From contig JAEZOA010000166.1 of assembly GCA_023441625.1 (NCBI GenBank), forward strand, positions 1 to 7,509: 7,509 nt of DNA, given 5' to 3'. The notes under the pieces were generated by a model, which saw only the letters and a program-made list of their open reading frames with translations, was not told the origin of the DNA and did not search any database. Below are positions 5,452 to 7,509 of the stretch, one piece after another (the first letter of the stretch is position 1; each line of letters opens with the position of its first letter). Source of the stretch: Bacillota bacterium (GTDB taxonomy: Bacteria > Bacillota > Clostridia > Acetivibrionales > DSM-1351). Position numbers and translations under genes: made by a program.

Positions 5452-6804
5452 TTATACCCTGACGTATTCCCAAACTGGGCTATTTAAAGAAAGATTGATT
5501 TCCTTTGTGAAATTAATGACCCCCTCATATCCAGCAAGAGCGTGCTTTCTCTCGTGGTTGTGATCACAGAAAGCTATTCCTAGCTTATAGGCCAAGGGTC
5601 TTTCCTTTACTCCTCCCACTAAAATATCTACACCCTTTTCTATCATAAAGGCTTCAAGTTCGGTTGGATTTGCATCATCTAAAATTACTGTATTCTTTCC
5701 TACCAAGCTAGAAATAAGCTCATAATCCTCTGCTTTTCCTGTTTGTGTTCCAACTACTACGGTTTCAATCCCCATTTCATTAAACTGTCTTATAAGTGAT
5801 ATTGCCTTGAAGCCTCCACCAACATAAATTGCGGCTTTTTTACCCTGGATATTTTTCTTATATTTATCTAAAGAACTTTTCAGTCTATTTTTTTCCACGC
5901 TTGTAAATAGCTTTGCCTTTTGAATACTTTCCTCAATGCCAATCGCCTCAGCTATACGAATTAATGATACAGATGTATCTTCAACTCCATAAAAACTGAC
6001 CTTAATAAATGGGATTTCCATTTCATCTTCCATCTTTTTTGCGAGGTAAGTCATCGAGCCTGCACACTGTACTAAATTCAGGCGTGCAGTTGGCGCTTTA
6101 ATCAGTGTCTCATAGCTAGCGTCCCCCGTAATAGTTGAAACTACAGGTATTCCTATTTCCTTTAAATAATTTTTTATAATCCATATCTCACCCGCGAGAT
6201 TAAAGTCTCCCAAAATATTAACGCCGTTGGACTTTACTTTATTTTTATGCGGCTTAATAAGAGCTAGAAGCGCATTACAAGCCATCTTATAACCATATGA
6301 CTTATTGCCTGAAAAGCCAGGTGATTTGACTGGAATAACTCTAGTAGCGTACTTCCTTTCAGCCTGTCTACAAACGGCTTCTACATCATCACCAATAACC
6401 CCCACAATGCAGGTTGCATATATAAAAATTAATTTAGGATGATGCTTTTCAATAATTTCTTCAATGGCTGCCGTTAACTTTTTTTCTCCACCAAAAACAA
6501 TATCCTGTTCACTCAAATCGGTTGAAAAACTGTTTCTGTATAGGTCACTCCCACTGGAAAGGCTGCCGCGAATATCCCAAGTATAGCTAGCACAGCCAAT
6601 AGGTCCATGTACAATATGGAAAGCATCTGTAATTGGATTTAAAACCACTCTGGCTCCGCAATATACACAAGCACGTTGACTTACACTACCAGATAGACTA
6701 TCACTATCGCATTTGATTCTGTCGCTATTAGTATAGCTGCCGTTATTGCCTTTATCGCCATTTATAATAAAATCTTTTCTTTCATTTAAAATCTTTGCTT
6801 CCAT
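5452..6804 (-). CDS. nifE: Nitrogenase cofactor scaffold protein NifE
   Basis: NifE is the alpha-like subunit of the NifEN scaffold, where NifB-co is converted to FeMo-co by exchange with Mo and homocitrate before transfer to NifDK. The protein has 450 residues, the usual length. Visible family marks are RACVYCGA at 45-51 with Cys46 and Cys49, the HGPIGCASYTWDIRGS segment with Cys71, FGGEKKL at 104-110, ATCIVGVIGDD with Cys122, Cys247 in VQCAGSM (the position of the conserved cofactor-region Cys), and a CDHNHERKHALAGYEG stretch starting at Cys413. The frame can be read 19 codons further to an ATG at 6861, but that start has no SD and lies inside a strong hairpin. The ATG at 6804 has AGGAGGG (6813-6819) eight bases away, so it is chosen. 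The alpha-like VnfE is a weaker alternative; no vanadium-system gene is seen here. Confidence 0.96.
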   Translation of the reverse strand: MEAKILNERKDFIINGDKGNNGSYTNSDRIKCDSDSLSGSVSQRACVYCGARVVLNPITDAFHIVHGPIGCASYTWDIRGSLSSGSDLYRNSFSTDLSEQDIVFGGEKKLTAAIEEIIEKHHPKLIFIYATCIVGVIGDDVEAVCRQAERKYATRVIPVKSPGFSGNKSYGYKMACNALLALIKPHKNKVKSNGVNILGDFNLAGEIWIIKNYLKEIGIPVVSTITGDASYETLIKAPTARLNLVQCAGSMTYLAKKMEDEMEIPFIKVSFYGVEDTSVSLIRIAEAIGIEESIQKAKLFTSVEKNRLKSSLDKYKKNIQGKKAAIYVGGGFKAISLIRQFNEMGIETVVVGTQTGKAEDYELISSLVGKNTVILDDANPTELEAFMIEKGVDILVGGVKERPLAYKLGIAFCDHNHERKHALAGYEGVINFTKEINLSLNSPVWEYVRV

Positions 6805-6812
6805 ACCCCTGA

Positions 6813-6819
6813 CCCTCCT
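6813..6819 (-). promoter_or_regulatory. Strong ribosome-binding site deciding the nifE start
   Basis: AGGAGGG on the minus strand lies eight bases before the ATG at 6804. It sits inside the longer open frame that begins at 6861 and rules out that upstream start. It begins about twelve bases after the hairpin at 6832-6867, so it is free when that hairpin forms. Confidence 0.85.
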
Positions 6820-6831
6820 TTTATAAAAATA

Positions 6832-6867
6832 GCTGTAATACAGAGTATACATCCCCTGCATTACAGC
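6832..6867 (-). promoter_or_regulatory. Long hairpin in the nifK-nifE gap, possible attenuator or processing element
   Basis: GCTGTAATACAG (6832-6843) and CTGCATTACAGC (6856-6867) pair over 12 positions with one G-U wobble in the minus-strand RNA, around a 12-base loop. On the transcribed side the stem is followed by TATTTTTAT, which is U-rich but broken and short, so termination would be partial at best. The element lies 24 bases after the nifK stop and is the strongest intergenic hairpin in the window apart from the repeats. Its position fits a device that lets nifH/D/K messages accumulate above those of the cofactor genes, either by partial termination or by blocking 3' exonuclease decay. 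Confidence 0.65.
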
Positions 6868-6891
6868 CCCATTGCTGTTTTTTAAAAATAG

Positions 6892-7509
6892 TTACATCAC
6901 GATTTCAAAATTTTCATCTGCACTATCCTTGTCTTGCCTATCCATTAGAGCATTAGAAATCATTTCAACCATTCTCATAGCACCTTTATAGCCTACGATT
7001 GGGAAATACGAGTGCGCGTACCTATCAAGAACTGGAAAACCTGCACGAACAAACGGAATATCTTCTGCTTTTGCAATTTGTTTTCCATATGTAGTTCCTA
7101 TAAGTAAATCAACCTTTTCATTCTTAATCCATTGATGCAGTTCAAATAAATCGCCAGCTGCCTTGGCAGTACAGTTTTCAACTCCAAACTGTTCGAAAAG
7201 TTTTTCTGCTAATTTTACAAAGTTATCGCCAGGTGTACCTGTTAATACATACTTTGGAATCATACCCATTTCAAGGACCATTCGAGTTAAACCTAGCACA
7301 GTATCAGGATCTCCAAATATAGCTACAGTTTTATTATAGAAGTAAAAATGTGCATCGAGCATGATATCTACTAATTGTCCACGCTCTTCCTCAAGTTCAT
7401 AGGGAACCTCTTCATTTGACAATTGTGATAGCTCCATAACAAATTTGTCTGTGGCATCTATTCCAACTGGAAGCGGAAGTAACGTATATGGCACCTTACA
7501 TTTTCTTTC
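6892..7509 (-). CDS. nifK: Nitrogenase MoFe protein beta subunit NifK, C-terminal part
   Basis: Only the last 205 residues of NifK are in the window. The frame is open to the right edge, so the start is outside; the GTG at 7494 is an internal valine, not a start. NifK with NifD forms the MoFe protein, which reduces N2 and holds the P-cluster between the subunits; the P-cluster ligands lie in the missing N-terminal part. The visible region matches the last Rossmann-like domains: PYTLLPLPVGIDATD at the left of the fragment, AIFGDPDTVLGLTR, LTGTPGDNF, DLLIGTTYGK, then FVRAGFPVLDRY and FPIVGYKGAMRMVEMI near the end. The order nifK-nifE is the standard one. An AnfK or VnfK assignment is less likely because no alternative-system gene is nearby. 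There are 87 bases before nifE. Confidence 0.95.
   Translation of the reverse strand, partial: ERKCKVPYTLLPLPVGIDATDKFVMELSQLSNEEVPYELEEERGQLVDIMLDAHFYFYNKTVAIFGDPDTVLGLTRMVLEMGMIPKYVLTGTPGDNFVKLAEKLFEQFGVENCTAKAAGDLFELHQWIKNEKVDLLIGTTYGKQIAKAEDIPFVRAGFPVLDRYAHSYFPIVGYKGAMRMVEMISNALMDRQDKDSADENFEIVM

Noticed and set aside
6805..6861. N-terminal 19-residue extension of NifE
   Set aside because: The ATG at 6861 lacks an SD and lies in a strong hairpin, while the ATG at 6804 has an excellent SD and gives the usual protein length.

Overview
The window is the distal part of a molybdenum nitrogenase (nif) operon, read entirely on the minus strand, from an AT-rich anaerobic Firmicute of the Clostridia. 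The evidence for the lineage is the combination of a fused NifN-NifB protein, a homocitrate synthase split into two genes (nifV-omega and nifV-alpha) and a thioredoxin-fold [2Fe-2S] ferredoxin of the Clostridium pasteurianum type, with strong purine-rich Shine-Dalgarno (SD) sites at most starts. The species cannot be fixed from the sequence; a Lachnospiraceae-like or Clostridium sensu lato host is my inference.

Layout in transcription order (right to left): the 3' part of nifK (7509-6892, its start lies outside the window); a 12-bp hairpin in the nifK-nifE gap; nifE (6804-5452); nifN-B (5343-2662); the [2Fe-2S] ferredoxin gene (2594-2286); nifV-omega (2188-1226); nifV-alpha (1102-302); then, 31 bases after the nifV-alpha stop, an array of 94-bp tandem repeats that runs off the left edge (275-1). 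All genes are co-directional with gaps of roughly 30-125 bases, and no convincing promoter or strong intrinsic terminator is visible, so one long transcript starting upstream of nifH/D/K (outside the window) is the simplest model. Three of the longest start choices were moved inward (nifE, ferredoxin, nifV-alpha) because the better ribosome sites lie at internal ATGs.

Together the genes make the iron-molybdenum cofactor (FeMo-co). The NifB part builds the Fe-S-carbide core, NifE with the NifN part is the scaffold on which it matures, the NifV-alpha/omega pair supplies homocitrate, and NifK is the beta subunit of the MoFe protein that receives the product. The ferredoxin is probably a dedicated redox partner of the MoFe protein.

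The least ordinary part is the left 275 bases. Each 94-bp repeat holds, on the operon strand, a 30-codon open frame starting at GTG behind a good SD. The stop of one frame lies one base before the next GTG, and the SD of each later copy is embedded in the last sense codons of the copy before it. The same SD segment is one arm of a 9-bp inverted repeat that could hide it. This looks like a chain of translationally coupled small genes attached to the end of the nif operon. Whether the peptides are made is not known.
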